Shown: positions 9,190 through 19,036, counted from the first letter of the stretch. The stretch: DNA of 64,000 bases from Colwellia demingiae (GCF_007954275.1 NZ_VOLT01000001.1:124001-188000), one strand, 5' to 3'. A program made the numbers and translations. The notes: a model not told the origin generated them from the sequence alone.

Positions 9190-10659
9190 TTACTCTACCC
9201 ACTGGCGATCATCACGCGCAATTAAAGATATAGAGGAAACTGGTCCCCACGAACCTGCAGCATAAGGTTTAGGTGCTTCATTTGTTGTCTTCCAAGCTTC
9301 AATAATACTATCAGCCCATATCCAAGCAGCTTCAACTTCATCTCGACTCACAAATAATGATTGATTGCCATTTAACACTTCTAACATTAAGCGTTCATAA
9401 GCATCAACAACACGCTCATCGTTATAGGTATCAGAAAAACTTAAATCTAATTTATTTTCTTGAATACGCATCTGTGAAGCAATACCTGGTATTTTATTCA
9501 TCATTTGTAACTCAACCCCTTCATCAGGTTGCAAACGGATAGTTAGTTTATTAGCGGGTAAATCGCTGTGGCTATCTTTAAAAATATTATGTGGCTGCTG
9601 CTTAAAGTGCACGACTATTTCACTATGCTTCTTCGGCATACGTTTGCCAGTACGAAGATAAAATGGTACGCCTTTCCAGCGCCAGTTATCTATCTCTGCT
9701 TTTATCGCAACAAATGTTTCGGTATTACTATTAGCGTTAGCACCTTCTTCATTTAAATATCCGGGTACTGAAACACCATTTAAGAAACCATCGCTATATT
9801 GTCCACGAATAACTTTATCTTTAATATTTTCTCTGTTGATTGCTTTTAATGCTTTAACGACTTTCAGCTTTTCTGCACGAACACTCTCAGCGCTTAAATC
9901 CGCGGGTGGCTCCATCGCCAAAAGAGATAATATTTGCAATAGGTGATTTTGTACCATATCGCGCAATTGTCCTGCTTCGTCATAAAAGCCCCAACGTCCT
10001 TCAATACCAACACTCTCTGCTACCGTTATTTGCACATGGTCAATGCTGTTACGATCCCAGTTATTAGTAAATAGCGAGTTGGCAAAGCGTAATACTAATA
10101 GGTTTAATACCGTTTCCTTACCTAAGTAATGATCTATGCGATAAGTTTGGTTTTCTATGAAGTATTCAGACACTTGATTATTGATTTCAATAGAAGATTC
10201 AAGTGAGTGACCAATAGGTTTCTCCATCACAACACGATCAGCATCGGTAATTAAGTTAGCGTGATCTAAACCTTTACAGATATCGCCATATAGAGCAGGA
10301 GGCGTTGAAAAATAGTAAACACGTGTATCGTTCCCATCTGCTAGTGCATCACTTAAGTTATTAAATGAATTGATCTCTTTAAAATCTAGTTCTTGATAAA
10401 CCAATCGATTGATAAAACGTGCAAGCACCTCTTCATCTATTGTCTCTTTAACAAAAGTAGTTAAATTTTCTAAAACAATATTTTTAAATTCTTCAATATT
10501 ATGCTTTGGTCTTGCCGCACCAACAATACGACTATCTTTATTGATTAAGCCACACACTTCTAATTGATATAATGCGGGTAGTAGCTTGCGGCGAGATAAG
10601 TCACCTAAAGCGCCAAAAATGACGATTTCACTTGCTGATTGACAATCTAAATTACTCAT
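9190..10659 (-). CDS. zwf: Glucose-6-phosphate 1-dehydrogenase
   Basis: Oxidises glucose 6-phosphate to 6-phosphogluconolactone with reduction of NAD(P)+. It is the entry to the Entner-Doudoroff and pentose phosphate routes. The 489-residue protein is full length. Residues 13-24 (IFGALGDLSRRK) are the nucleotide-binding GxxGDL motif, EKPIG lies near residue 150, and the active-site signature RIDHYLGKE lies near residue 175. The ATG follows AAGAGAAA. It is the first gene of the leftward cluster, divergent from hexR over 609 bases holding two HexR-type operators. Confidence 0.97.
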   Translation of the reverse strand: MSNLDCQSASEIVIFGALGDLSRRKLLPALYQLEVCGLINKDSRIVGAARPKHNIEEFKNIVLENLTTFVKETIDEEVLARFINRLVYQELDFKEINSFNNLSDALADGNDTRVYYFSTPPALYGDICKGLDHANLITDADRVVMEKPIGHSLESSIEINNQVSEYFIENQTYRIDHYLGKETVLNLLVLRFANSLFTNNWDRNSIDHVQITVAESVGIEGRWGFYDEAGQLRDMVQNHLLQILSLLAMEPPADLSAESVRAEKLKVVKALKAINRENIKDKVIRGQYSDGFLNGVSVPGYLNEEGANANSNTETFVAIKAEIDNWRWKGVPFYLRTGKRMPKKHSEIVVHFKQQPHNIFKDSHSDLPANKLTIRLQPDEGVELQMMNKIPGIASQMRIQENKLDLSFSDTYNDERVVDAYERLMLEVLNGNQSLFVSRDEVEAAWIWADSIIEAWKTTNEAPKPYAAGSWGPVSSISLIARDDRQWVE

Positions 10660-10905
10660 AGAGTTTCTCTTATATAAAATTTATTGCTTTAATTTTGCTC
10701 ATACTCGTTACCAATCAATATAAATGTTTCAGAGTACTTGAACTATTTCGCGCCACGGTGCTGTAATGAAATAATGGTTACTTCATTATAAGTCATAGCA
10801 GCAGTGAAGTGATTTTAATTCCTACTGAAATTCAGCACTTTGAATGATAACGGGTAAATGTCTTTACTCATCCGTCAAACACATGAGCTATCAGTTAAAA
10901 ATAGT

Positions 10906-10920
10906 TGTAACTAAACTACA
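10906..10920. promoter_or_regulatory. HexR operator, distal copy (one mismatch)
   Basis: TGTAACTAAACTACA differs by one base from the HexR recognition pattern TGTARTWWWAYTACA known in Shewanella and related gammaproteobacteria. It lies 247 bases upstream of zwf, on the zwf side of the second site, centre to centre 61 bases away. Confidence 0.72.
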
Positions 10921-10966
10921 TATAACCCTAATTTAGCGCTTGTTTAGACGACAGTAAAGAACTTTT

Positions 10967-10981
10967 TGTAATTTTACTACA
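10967..10981. promoter_or_regulatory. HexR operator, full match
   Basis: TGTAATTTTACTACA fits every position of the HexR pattern TGTARTWWWAYTACA. It is located between zwf and hexR itself, which supports HexR control of zwf-pgl-edd-eda and probably of hexR too. Family knowledge: KDPG releases HexR from DNA. Confidence 0.85.
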
Positions 10982-11268
10982 TAAATTAATCTTGTATTCA
11001 GTTTTAACCATCAAAGAGTTTTCTATGGATTATATACTGCAAAGTACCTATGACTGTACTGAACATAGTATTGTTGAGTGCTAAATGTTTACATAATCTG
11101 CCAATTTTTTATTATTCCAACTCTACATTATGAAATAAAATTTCATTTTTTCTGTTCCTTAAGCAGAAAATAAATTACAGTATAGTCAAAATAGCCTATT
11201 ATTTGACGCAAGCTATCATTGAAATATCGTTATAACTTTAGATAAAGAAGATCTAGGATCAGGCCATA

Positions 11269-12117
11269 ATGAATATATTAGAAAAGATCACTAACGAACT
11301 AGACATGCTCAGTAAATCTGAGCGCAAAGTAGCAGAAGTTATTTTAGCGTCACCAAATACCGTTATTCACTCAAGTATTGCGGCACTTGCCAAGCAAGCC
11401 AATATTAGTGAGCCAACCGTTAACCGTTTTTGCCGTCGATTAGACACCAAGGGTTACCCGGACTTTAAATTACATTTAGCACAAAGCTTAGCCAATGGTA
11501 CGCCTTATGTTAATCGCCATGTAGATGAAAATGATACTGCCGATGAATATACCTCCAAGATATTTGAATCGACTATGGCCAGTCTTGAATTAGCACGTAA
11601 AAGTTTAGATGCTAATGATATAAATCGCTCTGTCGATGTATTAACCCAAGCCAATAAAATCTCATTTTTTGGTTTAGGGGCTTCTGCCATTGTGGCCCAT
11701 GATGCTCAAAATAAGTTTTTTCGCTTCAATGTCCCTGTTGTTTATTTTGATGACATATTAATGCAACGTATGAGTGCTATAAATAGTCGCCAAGGGGATG
11801 TAGTTGTCGTTATCTCACATACTGGACGTACAAAGTCACTTGTTGAAGTTGCTAGTTTAGCGAAAGAAAACGATGCCACTGTAATAGGGATTACCACCAC
11901 TGATACTCCACTAGCTAAAGAATGTAGCATAGTGCTTTCGGTTGATGTGAGTGAAGATACTGATTTATATATGCCAATGTCGTCACGCATTGCACAATTA
12001 GCTTTAATTGATGTTTTAGCGACAGGCTTCACTCTACGTCGCGGTAGCAAATTTAGAGACAACCTGAAAAAAGTAAAAGATAGTTTAAGGAGTTCACGCT
12101 TCGAGAGAAAAGATTAA
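11269..12117 (+). CDS. hexR: HexR, RpiR-family regulator of central carbon metabolism
   Basis: A 282-residue transcription factor. Residues 1-77 form the RpiR-type helix-turn-helix domain (SKSERKVAEVIL, then the recognition region SEPTVNRFCRRL). Residues about 125-255 form a SIS sugar-phosphate-binding domain (FFGLGASAIVAHDAQNKFFR, VVVISHTGRTKSLVE). In gammaproteobacteria HexR controls zwf, edd-eda, pyk and gap genes in response to KDPG. Here it lies between its two expected targets, divergent from zwf and 95 bases upstream of pyk. Operators matching its motif are present upstream. Confidence 0.95.
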   Translation: MNILEKITNELDMLSKSERKVAEVILASPNTVIHSSIAALAKQANISEPTVNRFCRRLDTKGYPDFKLHLAQSLANGTPYVNRHVDENDTADEYTSKIFESTMASLELARKSLDANDINRSVDVLTQANKISFFGLGASAIVAHDAQNKFFRFNVPVVYFDDILMQRMSAINSRQGDVVVVISHTGRTKSLVEVASLAKENDATVIGITTTDTPLAKECSIVLSVDVSEDTDLYMPMSSRIAQLALIDVLATGFTLRRGSKFRDNLKKVKDSLRSSRFERKD

Positions 12118-12124
12118 TGATTAG

Positions 12125-12170
12125 TCGCTAATGTTTGAAACTGTATTTCAATCATTATTAACACTAGCGA
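12125..12170 (+). other. Extended stem-loop between hexR and pyk
   Basis: Bases 12125-12135 pair with 12160-12170 over 11 bp with one A-C mismatch. The enclosed loop holds a second short stem, TGAAA/TTTCA (12136-12140 with 12146-12150). No T-run follows, so it does not look like a simple terminator. It could set relative hexR and pyk levels by processing or attenuation. Confidence 0.5.
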
Positions 12171-12212
12171 TAAACCTATTTAGAACGTAATTTAAAATAT
12201 AAGAGGATTAAA

Positions 12213-13664
12213 ATGCCTAGAAGAACAAAAATTGTTGCTACCTTAGGTCCTGCAACTGACGATCGTGAAATTTTAAAAAGTGTATTAGCTGCAGGTGTAA
12301 ACGTAGTTAGACTCAATTTCTCTCATGGTATTCCACAAGATCATATAGATAGAGCCGACAATGTCAGAGCAATAGCAAAAGAGCTTGGTATTTATGTTGG
12401 TATATTAGGTGACTTGCAAGGCCCTAAGATTCGTGTTTCTACTTTTAAAAATGGTCCAATTAAATTAGCCATTGGTGATAAGTTTGAATTAGATGCAACC
12501 TTAGAAAAAGGTGAAGGCTGTCAAGAAAAAGTAGGCATTGATTATAAAAAATTAGTACAAGATGTTAACACTGGAGACATCTTATTACTTGACGATGGCC
12601 GTGTACAATTAAAAGTATTATCTACGTCTGATAATTCAGTATTCACTGAAGTTACTGTTGGTGGCCCGTTATCAAATAACAAAGGTATTAACCGTCAAGG
12701 TGGTGGTTTAACTGCACCAGCTTTAACAGCGAAAGATAAAGAAGACATTAAATTAGCAGCGAAAATCAATGTTGATTTTTTAGCGGTTTCATTTCCTCGT
12801 GATGCAGCAGACATGCGTGAAGCACGTTTACTCGCGCAAGAAGCTGGCTGTGATGCTCGATTAGTTTCTAAAATTGAACGCGCTGAAGCGGTTAATGATG
12901 ACAAAATTCTTGATGGTATTATCCTGGCTTCAGATGTTGTTATGGTAGCCCGTGGTGATTTAGGCGTTGAAATTGGTGATGCTGCATTGGTTGGTAAGCA
13001 AAAGCATATTATCACTCGCTCTCGTCAATTAAATCGTGTTGTTATCACTGCAACACAGATGATGGAAACCATGATTGAACAACCTATGCCAACACGTGCA
13101 GAAGTTATGGATGTTGCAAACGCTGTATTAGATGGCACGGATGCAGTAATGTTATCAGCGGAAACTGCCGCGGGTAAGTATCCTGTTGAAACAGTGACAG
13201 CAATGGCTAATGTTTGTGTCGGTGCAGAGCAGCATCGTTCCGTTAATATTTCAAACCATAGAATGGAACTTACTTTTAGTGAAGTGTCAGAAACAATTGC
13301 ACTATCCGCTATGTACGCTGCAAACCATTTAGAGGGTGTTAAAGCGATTATATCTTTAACCGAATCAGGTCAAACAAGTAAGTTAATGTCACGTATCACT
13401 TCCGGTTTACCTATCTTCTCATTATCTCGCCATCCAAAAACATTAAATAAAACCGCAATATACCGTGGTGTTTACCCAATTGAATTTGATTCAACTCACG
13501 TAAACAATGACAACTTATCTGATGAGATGTTAAAAGTGGTAAGTGGTAAAATTGATTTAGCTGTAGGTGATAAACTGATTTTAACCCATGGTGATATGAT
13601 GGAAACCGTTGGCGCTTCAAATACTTTGAAAATTTTAACTATTGCTAAAAGACACCTTAAGTAA
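12213..13664 (+). CDS. pykA: Pyruvate kinase (PykA type)
   Basis: Makes pyruvate and ATP from phosphoenolpyruvate and ADP, the last glycolytic step. The 483-residue protein shows [14 protein letters not shown] at the N-terminus, [16 protein letters not shown], the active-site lysine segment [20 protein letters not shown], and [20 protein letters not shown]. The C-terminal allosteric domain is complete. ATG is preceded by AAGAGGATTAAA. It lies just downstream of hexR, and pykA is a known HexR-regulon member in Shewanella. It ends at a shared terminator with the convergent LytTR gene. Confidence 0.96.
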   Translation: MPRRTKIVATLGPATDDREILKSVLAAGVNVVRLNFSHGIPQDHIDRADNVRAIAKELGIYVGILGDLQGPKIRVSTFKNGPIKLAIGDKFELDATLEKGEGCQEKVGIDYKKLVQDVNTGDILLLDDGRVQLKVLSTSDNSVFTEVTVGGPLSNNKGINRQGGGLTAPALTAKDKEDIKLAAKINVDFLAVSFPRDAADMREARLLAQEAGCDARLVSKIERAEAVNDDKILDGIILASDVVMVARGDLGVEIGDAALVGKQKHIITRSRQLNRVVITATQMMETMIEQPMPTRAEVMDVANAVLDGTDAVMLSAETAAGKYPVETVTAMANVCVGAEQHRSVNISNHRMELTFSEVSETIALSAMYAANHLEGVKAIISLTESGQTSKLMSRITSGLPIFSLSRHPKTLNKTAIYRGVYPIEFDSTHVNNDNLSDEMLKVVSGKIDLAVGDKLILTHGDMMETVGASNTLKILTIAKRHLK

Positions 13665-13703
13665 TCTCAATTTTATTTAAGAAATGCCCTGAGAGTTAAC
13701 GTT

Positions 13704-13739
13704 AAAAAGGCCATATGTTATTCACATATGGCCTTTTTT
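13704..13739. terminator. Bidirectional terminator between pykA and the LytTR gene
   Basis: A 10-bp GC-cored stem (13709-13718 with 13724-13733) and 5-base loop, flanked by an A-run on the left and a T-run on the right. It serves both convergent genes. Confidence 0.92.
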
Positions 13740-13768
13740 ATTAGCTTAGACTCTTTATGAGTGAAACT

Positions 13769-14611
13769 TTAGCTATTGACTGCTTGTTTAACTTTATCCT
13801 TATAACTACGACTCACTTTTAACTCTTTACCATTTTTCAATACTAAAAAGTACTCGCCATTTACTTGGCTACAAAATTTATCAATGATATTTTTGTTAAC
13901 TATGGTCGATCTATGATTACGAATAAATTGCTTAGGGTCTAAACAGGCTTCCAATTCTTTCATAGTTTTTCTAAGAATATAGGTGTTTTCTTGTCTGGTA
14001 TTTTGCTTAGTTTCTAAGGCATGCACACACATATAATCGCCTGCAGCATCAATCCAAAGAATATCTTTTACAGAGACACGATTCACTTCGCCAGCATCTT
14101 TAATCGCTAAGACATCTGAATAGCTAGATAGCGTTAATTCTTGATCATTGTCTAATTCGGTTAAAATTTTCTGATAATCATTACCGGTAACGTCACTAAC
14201 TAATCGAACCAGTTTCGATTTATGTGCCGTATCTGCACTGCTTTTAAAGTAGTGTTGTATTTTACCAATAGTTTGCTCAAGCCTTTCTTCATCTGCTGGT
14301 TTTAATAAGTAATCCAGCGCGTGTACTTCAAAAGCTTTTAAAGCGTATTGATCAAAGGCTGTAACAAAAACAACGACAGGCATAGCTAAACCTTGCTCGA
14401 TAATACTTTCTATTACCTGAAAGCCATTAAGTCCTGGCATTTGAATATCAAGAAACATTAGGTCAACTTGGTAAGCTCGTATCGCCTCTAATGCTTCTCT
14501 ACCGTTACAGCACTGTTCAATAACATTAATATCATCATGCGCTCGTAAACGTATCGCTAAACCTTTACGAGCCAGCGGTTCATCATCAACGATAATGGTT
14601 GATAGTGACAT
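13769..14611 (-). CDS. LytTR-family response regulator
   Basis: A 280-residue two-component response regulator. Residues 1-120 form a receiver domain (IIVDDEPLARKGL, phospho-acceptor Asp55 in FLDIQMPG, switch residues VTAFDQYALKAF, and LLKPADEERL). After a linker, residues about 175-278 form a LytTR DNA-binding domain (VKDILWIDAAGDY, FIRNHRSTIVN). It follows the kinase gene by 65 bases, so the two are very probably an operon and a cognate pair. The stimulus is unknown. The architecture is that of AlgR/LytT/YehT-type regulators. Confidence 0.92.
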   Translation of the reverse strand: MSLSTIIVDDEPLARKGLAIRLRAHDDINVIEQCCNGREALEAIRAYQVDLMFLDIQMPGLNGFQVIESIIEQGLAMPVVVFVTAFDQYALKAFEVHALDYLLKPADEERLEQTIGKIQHYFKSSADTAHKSKLVRLVSDVTGNDYQKILTELDNDQELTLSSYSDVLAIKDAGEVNRVSVKDILWIDAAGDYMCVHALETKQNTRQENTYILRKTMKELEACLDPKQFIRNHRSTIVNKNIIDKFCSQVNGEYFLVLKNGKELKVSRSYKDKVKQAVNS

Positions 14612-14676
14612 AAAAAATCCCTAATTAATTGGTTCTCATAAATGGTAACGGTACGCTCAGATCAGGAAACAGAATT

Positions 14677-15753
14677 TTAGCTTAGCTGAAATGGCATACG
14701 TAGATTTACTTTAACACCAGTCGGCTGGTTATTGGAAACAACTAAGGAAAATTTTTCATTATACAACGCTTGTAAACGTTCGCGCGTATTAACTAAACCG
14801 ACACCACTTTCACGATGTAAGTTTCCATTAATAATATCTGCACCGGGGCCATTATCGGCAACTTCTATCAACAAATCATCGGCAAAACGATTAACGGAAA
14901 TAGTAATTCTACCGCCCTGCTCTTGTACTGCAATCGCATGTTTAATCGCATTTTCAGCTAAGGGTTGCAAAATCATGCTGGGGACTAGGGCTTGCTGACA
15001 ATTATCATTTATTTGAAAATCAAGTTGTAACCTATCTTCAAAACGGACTTGTTCGATAGCAAGGTACAACTGTAACGCTTGTATTTCAGATTCCAAAGTT
15101 ACTTTCTTCATCGGGTCTTTATCAAGAGAATACCGTAAAAACTCACTAAGCTTAGTTACCATGGTATTTGCCGTTTTATTTTCTTCTATCAAAATAAGCG
15201 TTGAAATAGCATTGAGGGTATTAAATAAAAAGTGCGGGTTAAGTTGATAGCGCAACATTTTTAGTTGCGCTTGATGAGCAACCGCATTTGCTTTTAAAAC
15301 ATTTTGTTTTTCTATCTGTAACATTTGATAGTATTTACTACCAAAATATAGACCACTCCAACTTAAAATAATATAAAAAGACCCTAAGCTATTTTGAGTG
15401 TACATAAACCAAGATTCTGGCTCATAACCATGCTTATATATTTCCCAGTAATTGATGTTTTTAACTATTTGCCACAATACACCAGTAAAATAAGAGGAAA
15501 GAATGACGACTAAAGCAATCTTAATCGGGGGAAAGTTCCACGCTTTTCGATAAATATAACGCAGCGGTACAGTAAACAACCAACCGGCATAAGCATTCAG
15601 AAAGATAATTACCACGAAGATATCGCGCGAGTCATGTTGCAATGAGCCAAGATAATGCACAAAAGCAAACCCAAACCAGCCCGCGGTGTGGGCTAGCCAA
15701 AACAAACGACTTCTATTTTCTAGCAATTCTTTCCAATTCACAAAAATAACCAT
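14677..15753 (-). CDS. LytS/AlgZ-type membrane sensor histidine kinase
   Basis: A 358-residue inner-membrane kinase. The first 150 residues contain about four hydrophobic segments (LFWLAHTAGWFGFAFVHYL, then three more). Near residue 172 the phospho-acceptor motif YQLNPHFLFNTLNAIS identifies the His_kinase (LytS) family. It is followed by an HATPase with N-box NAIKHA and G-box GVGLVNTRERL. No periplasmic sensory domain of any size is visible, so sensing is probably within the membrane. It partners the downstream LytTR regulator. An in-frame GTG (NWKELL) five codons later is an alternative start. Confidence 0.91.
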   Translation of the reverse strand: MVIFVNWKELLENRSRLFWLAHTAGWFGFAFVHYLGSLQHDSRDIFVVIIFLNAYAGWLFTVPLRYIYRKAWNFPPIKIALVVILSSYFTGVLWQIVKNINYWEIYKHGYEPESWFMYTQNSLGSFYIILSWSGLYFGSKYYQMLQIEKQNVLKANAVAHQAQLKMLRYQLNPHFLFNTLNAISTLILIEENKTANTMVTKLSEFLRYSLDKDPMKKVTLESEIQALQLYLAIEQVRFEDRLQLDFQINDNCQQALVPSMILQPLAENAIKHAIAVQEQGGRITISVNRFADDLLIEVADNGPGADIINGNLHRESGVGLVNTRERLQALYNEKFSLVVSNNQPTGVKVNLRMPFQLS

Positions 15754-15867
15754 TTAATTAATGCTATAACTAAGTATGCGCTAATAATTAAATGATTTCA
15801 TTGTCTTTGACCTTAGTAATCTAGCGGCTTATCGCATACTTACTGTATAAAACTACCAAAATTTTCT

Positions 15868-16218
15868 TTACAAAGACAACATAGCACCTAAAGGCTGGCC
15901 CCCTAATAAATGCATATGGATATGGTAAACTTCTTGCCCACCATCATTGTTACAATTGATAATTAAGCGATAGCCCTTTTCATCAATCCCCTCTTCTTTG
16001 GCAAGCTTTTTGGCGACAGTAATCATACGGCCTAAGGTTAATTCATCTTCACTAGTGACATCATTAATAGTAGCAATGTGTTTATTGGGAACTATTAATA
16101 TATGACTATCAACACGGGGGGCAACATCTCGAAAGGCAGTTACAAGTTCATCTTGGTATAACAATGGTGTTGGTATTTCTTGACGAATAATTTTAGAAAA
16201 AATAGTTTCTTCACTCAT
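15868..16218 (-). CDS. hinT: HIT family nucleoside phosphoramidase (HinT-like)
   Basis: A 116-residue histidine-triad protein that probably hydrolyses purine nucleoside phosphoramidates in the cytosol. The triad HIHMHLLGG is at the C-terminal end, and [16 protein letters not shown] is the usual N-terminal signature. I chose the ATG at 16218 (MSEETIF), preceded by AGAGAT, over an upstream in-frame start 15 codons earlier, because the family starts near this point. A 267-bp repeat begins 31 bases upstream, so its promoter is close to or within that element. Confidence 0.9.
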   Translation of the reverse strand: MSEETIFSKIIRQEIPTPLLYQDELVTAFRDVAPRVDSHILIVPNKHIATINDVTSEDELTLGRMITVAKKLAKEEGIDEKGYRLIINCNNDGGQEVYHIHMHLLGGQPLGAMLSL

Positions 16219-16249
16219 AGTAGTATCTCTATATAGGTTTTTTTTAATA

Positions 16250-16516
16250 TATACCCAAGCCACTTGAAGATGCGAGTTTCAGGACGCTTGAGCAATTCAT
16301 GATCAAGGCGCCTCATTTTATTAAGGGTTATTCCCTTAAAAAAGGAGATAACGAAGAACATGGTTTGCTCAGACGTCCCCGCAGGGCTGGTTTAGAAACG
16401 CTTTATGCTGCGTTATTGATTTCTACAATAGAATAACTATTCTCTTCAATCAATGCCTTGCCTAAAGGCGTTTCTAATTACAGCTGAAATCTGCATCTTC
16501 AGGTAGCTTGGGTATA
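16250..16516. repeat. MITE-like element with 24-bp inverted ends
   Basis: Bases 16250-16273 (TATACCCAAGCCACTTGAAG...) are the inverse of 16493-16516 with two mismatches. The 267-bp interior has no credible gene. It fills most of the gap between the divergent hinT and metallohydrolase genes. A diverged partial relative lies at 38729-38797, which shows this is a dispersed family. Confidence 0.85.
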
Positions 16517-16660
16517 CAAGTAGTTTACCTCCAAATAAATATAAATCACCTCTTTACTACAATTTATTGACCTCAATCAACATGGTAGTTGCTGCAAGTG
16601 TGACATCCTTACCACTCATAAAGGATATGCACATCAAACAAAAATTACTTAGGCAGCATC

Positions 16661-17728
16661 ATGGATATAGATTTTAGCGAAATCAACTACTTAAAAGATC
16701 CGACATGGCAAGATTTACATGCTGATTATGAACAATTTCTGCTATCAATGACAGGTCCAACGGTTATTGATGTATCAGGGAAGGATCAAACAAAATGTCG
16801 AGTATTTACTACGTTACTACACGGTAATGAGCCTTCTGGCATAATTGCTATGCATCGCTACTTAACGGAAATATTACCGGAAGATAAACCTACAACGAAT
16901 TTACGTTTTATTATCTGTTCGGTTGAAGCCGCCGCGAGTAAACCATTATTTAGCCAACGCTTTATCAATGGGGGCATCGACATTAATCGCTGTTTTGGTA
17001 AAGATTGTTCATTTGAATGTCAAGATGTTGGGCAAACAGGCTATTGTCAGCGAGCAGCATTGATTGAACAAGCGATCAGAGAGGTTACCCCTGAAATGGT
17101 GATCGATCTTCACAATTCTTCAAGCTCAGGTCCTACTTTTGCAGTTAGCTCAGTCGTAACTACTGAAACATTGTCATTAGCATCACTTTTTTGTCAAACC
17201 TTAATTTTATCTGATTTGAACATTGGCTCAATAATGGAGCAAAATTTTGATTGCCCTTTTATCACTATTGAATGCGGCGGTTGCCAAGATGAGCAAGCTC
17301 ATGAAATTGCCTTTTCAGGAATTAGCCAAGTTGCCCAATGTGATAATATTGGTTATATCCATCAAGAAAAACCGGTAGAAGTCATTTATCGACCACTTAG
17401 ATTGCAATTAAAGCAAGAAATTAAACTCTCTTATGCTCAACATGATGAAGGTTATAGTGGGGTTACACTGAAAGACAATATCGAATGTTTCAACTTTGGC
17501 AGTGCTCATCAAGATGACATGATAGGCTGGATTGACGGTAATGGTCTTGATAACCTACAGCTTATTGATAAAAGTGGAAAAGACGTCCTTGACCAATACT
17601 TTTATGCTAGAGAAAATCAATTAGTTTGCCTTCATAATCTGCGTTTGTTTAAGGCGACAACCAATAAAAATACTGCGATAAATGACTGCTTATTTTATGT
17701 TGTGAAGCTATCTTCTGCTGATATATAA
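16661..17728 (+). CDS. Succinylglutamate desuccinylase/aspartoacylase-family zinc hydrolase
   Basis: A 355-residue protein of the AstE/AspA branch of the M14 carboxypeptidase clan. LLHGNEPSG near residue 50 carries the first two zinc ligands (HxxE). INRCFG and VIDLHNSSSSGPTFAV (near residue 142) supply the substrate-binding region and the third histidine. ITIECGG near residue 207 carries the expected acidic residue. The C-terminal part is a small beta-rich domain. It is not in an arginine-catabolism cluster, so astE itself is unlikely and the substrate is unknown. It is convergent with metC. Confidence 0.82.
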   Translation: MDIDFSEINYLKDPTWQDLHADYEQFLLSMTGPTVIDVSGKDQTKCRVFTTLLHGNEPSGIIAMHRYLTEILPEDKPTTNLRFIICSVEAAASKPLFSQRFINGGIDINRCFGKDCSFECQDVGQTGYCQRAALIEQAIREVTPEMVIDLHNSSSSGPTFAVSSVVTTETLSLASLFCQTLILSDLNIGSIMEQNFDCPFITIECGGCQDEQAHEIAFSGISQVAQCDNIGYIHQEKPVEVIYRPLRLQLKQEIKLSYAQHDEGYSGVTLKDNIECFNFGSAHQDDMIGWIDGNGLDNLQLIDKSGKDVLDQYFYARENQLVCLHNLRLFKATTNKNTAINDCLFYVVKLSSADI

Positions 17729-17772
17729 CATATTCACCGATGCAGCTATAGCTATGATTGAAATGGGTGACT

Positions 17773-17844
17773 TAGTTAAATTATTGCACATTACTTCGAA
17801 ATGTAATGTGCAATTTAACTAGCTAAGCAGTTTGCCAAAACTGC
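17773..17844. terminator. Two adjacent stem-loops between convergent genes
   Basis: A perfect 11-bp stem (17784-17794 with 17803-17813) with an 8-base loop, extended by TAGTTAAAT/ATTTAACTA, is followed by a 7-bp stem with GCCA loop (17827-17833 with 17838-17844). Neither has a clear T-run. Transcription from both sides probably ends here. Confidence 0.6.
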
Positions 17845-17854
17845 GAGTTATACG

Positions 17855-19036
17855 TTATGAATTGGCAAGTACTTTATTAAAACGCTCCAATCCTTTCATT
17901 AAATCTTCAATTAAATCATCTACATCTTCCAAACCGATATGAAGTCTAATTAACGGAAACTCACAATCAAACGTTGTAGCACTTCGAATAGCGTTTACAT
18001 TAGTGATACCTAAAATTAAACTTTCGAAGCCTCCCCATGAGTAACCCATTTTAAAATGATGTAAACCATCTAAAAATGCAGTTAATGCTTCTTTATTACC
18101 GCAGTTAAGTACAAAAGAAAATAATCCATTAGAGCCTTCAAAATCACGTTTGAAAAATTCATGACCTGGACAAGACTCAAACGCAGGGTGTAATATTTTG
18201 GCGACTTCTGGACGTTCTTGTAACCATTGAGCGACCTTAGTTGCACTTTGTTGATGCTGCTTTAATCTTATTCCAAGAGTACGAATGCCTCGAAGCGCTA
18301 GGTATAAATCATCAGGAGACGTACATTGTCCCATCAAATAACTGTAATCTCTCAGTTGAGGCCAATATTTTTCTACTGCTGTTGCTGTGCCTAACATCAC
18401 ATCAGAATGACCGACAATATATTTAGTTGCTGCTTGTATACTTACATCAACACCATAATCAAACGGTTTGAAGTTAATGCCTGCGCCCCAAGTATTATCA
18501 AGCATAACGATACAATCATGCTTATGTGCCACGGCGCTAATAGCAGGAACATCTTGTACTTCCATGGTAATAGAACCTGGTGACTCTAAGAAAATTAGAC
18601 AGGTATTATCTTGAATCAATGCTTCAATATCAGCACCAACCATAGGATCATAATAGGTAGTACTAACACCCATTTTAGCTAATATCTTATCGCAATAGTC
18701 ACGCGTAGGCTCATAAGCACTATCCACCATTAAAATATGGTCGCCTTGCTTAACGAAAGCTAAAATAGCATTAGTAATAGCTGCAGTACCTGAAGGATAT
18801 AATGCACAACCCGCTCCGCCTTCTAATTCAGTCATGGCATCGCTAAAAGCGAAAGAAGTCGTAGTGCCTCGACGACCATAAACCATGGTTTGATTATGTC
18901 GGTTGGCCACAGCATTATTCATTTCTGCAACCGTATTAAATACCACGGTAGATGCGCGAGTTACCGAAGGATTAACTACACCATTAGTCCATTTAGCACT
19001 ACGCCCAGCATTTACTATTTTAGTATCTTGTTTCAT
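17855..19036 (-). CDS. metC: Cystathionine beta-lyase
   Basis: PLP enzyme that splits cystathionine into homocysteine, pyruvate and ammonia in methionine synthesis. The 393-residue protein belongs to the Cys/Met-metabolism PLP family. It shows YPSGTAAITNAILAF, LDNTWGAGINFKPFDYGVD and the PLP-lysine segment QAATKYIVGHSDVM, whose GHSD form is typical of MetC. The C-terminal SWGGFESL and RLHIGLED motifs are present. I chose the ATG at 19036 (MKQDTK) because TGGAAGTG lies just upstream; an ATG four codons earlier has no such site. Confidence 0.92.
   Translation of the reverse strand: MKQDTKIVNAGRSAKWTNGVVNPSVTRASTVVFNTVAEMNNAVANRHNQTMVYGRRGTTTSFAFSDAMTELEGGAGCALYPSGTAAITNAILAFVKQGDHILMVDSAYEPTRDYCDKILAKMGVSTTYYDPMVGADIEALIQDNTCLIFLESPGSITMEVQDVPAISAVAHKHDCIVMLDNTWGAGINFKPFDYGVDVSIQAATKYIVGHSDVMLGTATAVEKYWPQLRDYSYLMGQCTSPDDLYLALRGIRTLGIRLKQHQQSATKVAQWLQERPEVAKILHPAFESCPGHEFFKRDFEGSNGLFSFVLNCGNKEALTAFLDGLHHFKMGYSWGGFESLILGITNVNAIRSATTFDCEFPLIRLHIGLEDVDDLIEDLMKGLERFNKVLANS

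Larger units (their letters stand above)
10660..11268. promoter_or_regulatory. Divergent zwf/hexR control region
   Basis: 609 bases without a gene. Besides the two HexR-type operators listed separately, I saw nothing definite. An isolated half-site-like ATTACA occurs near 11173. No -35/-10 pair was convincing for either direction. Confidence 0.6.
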
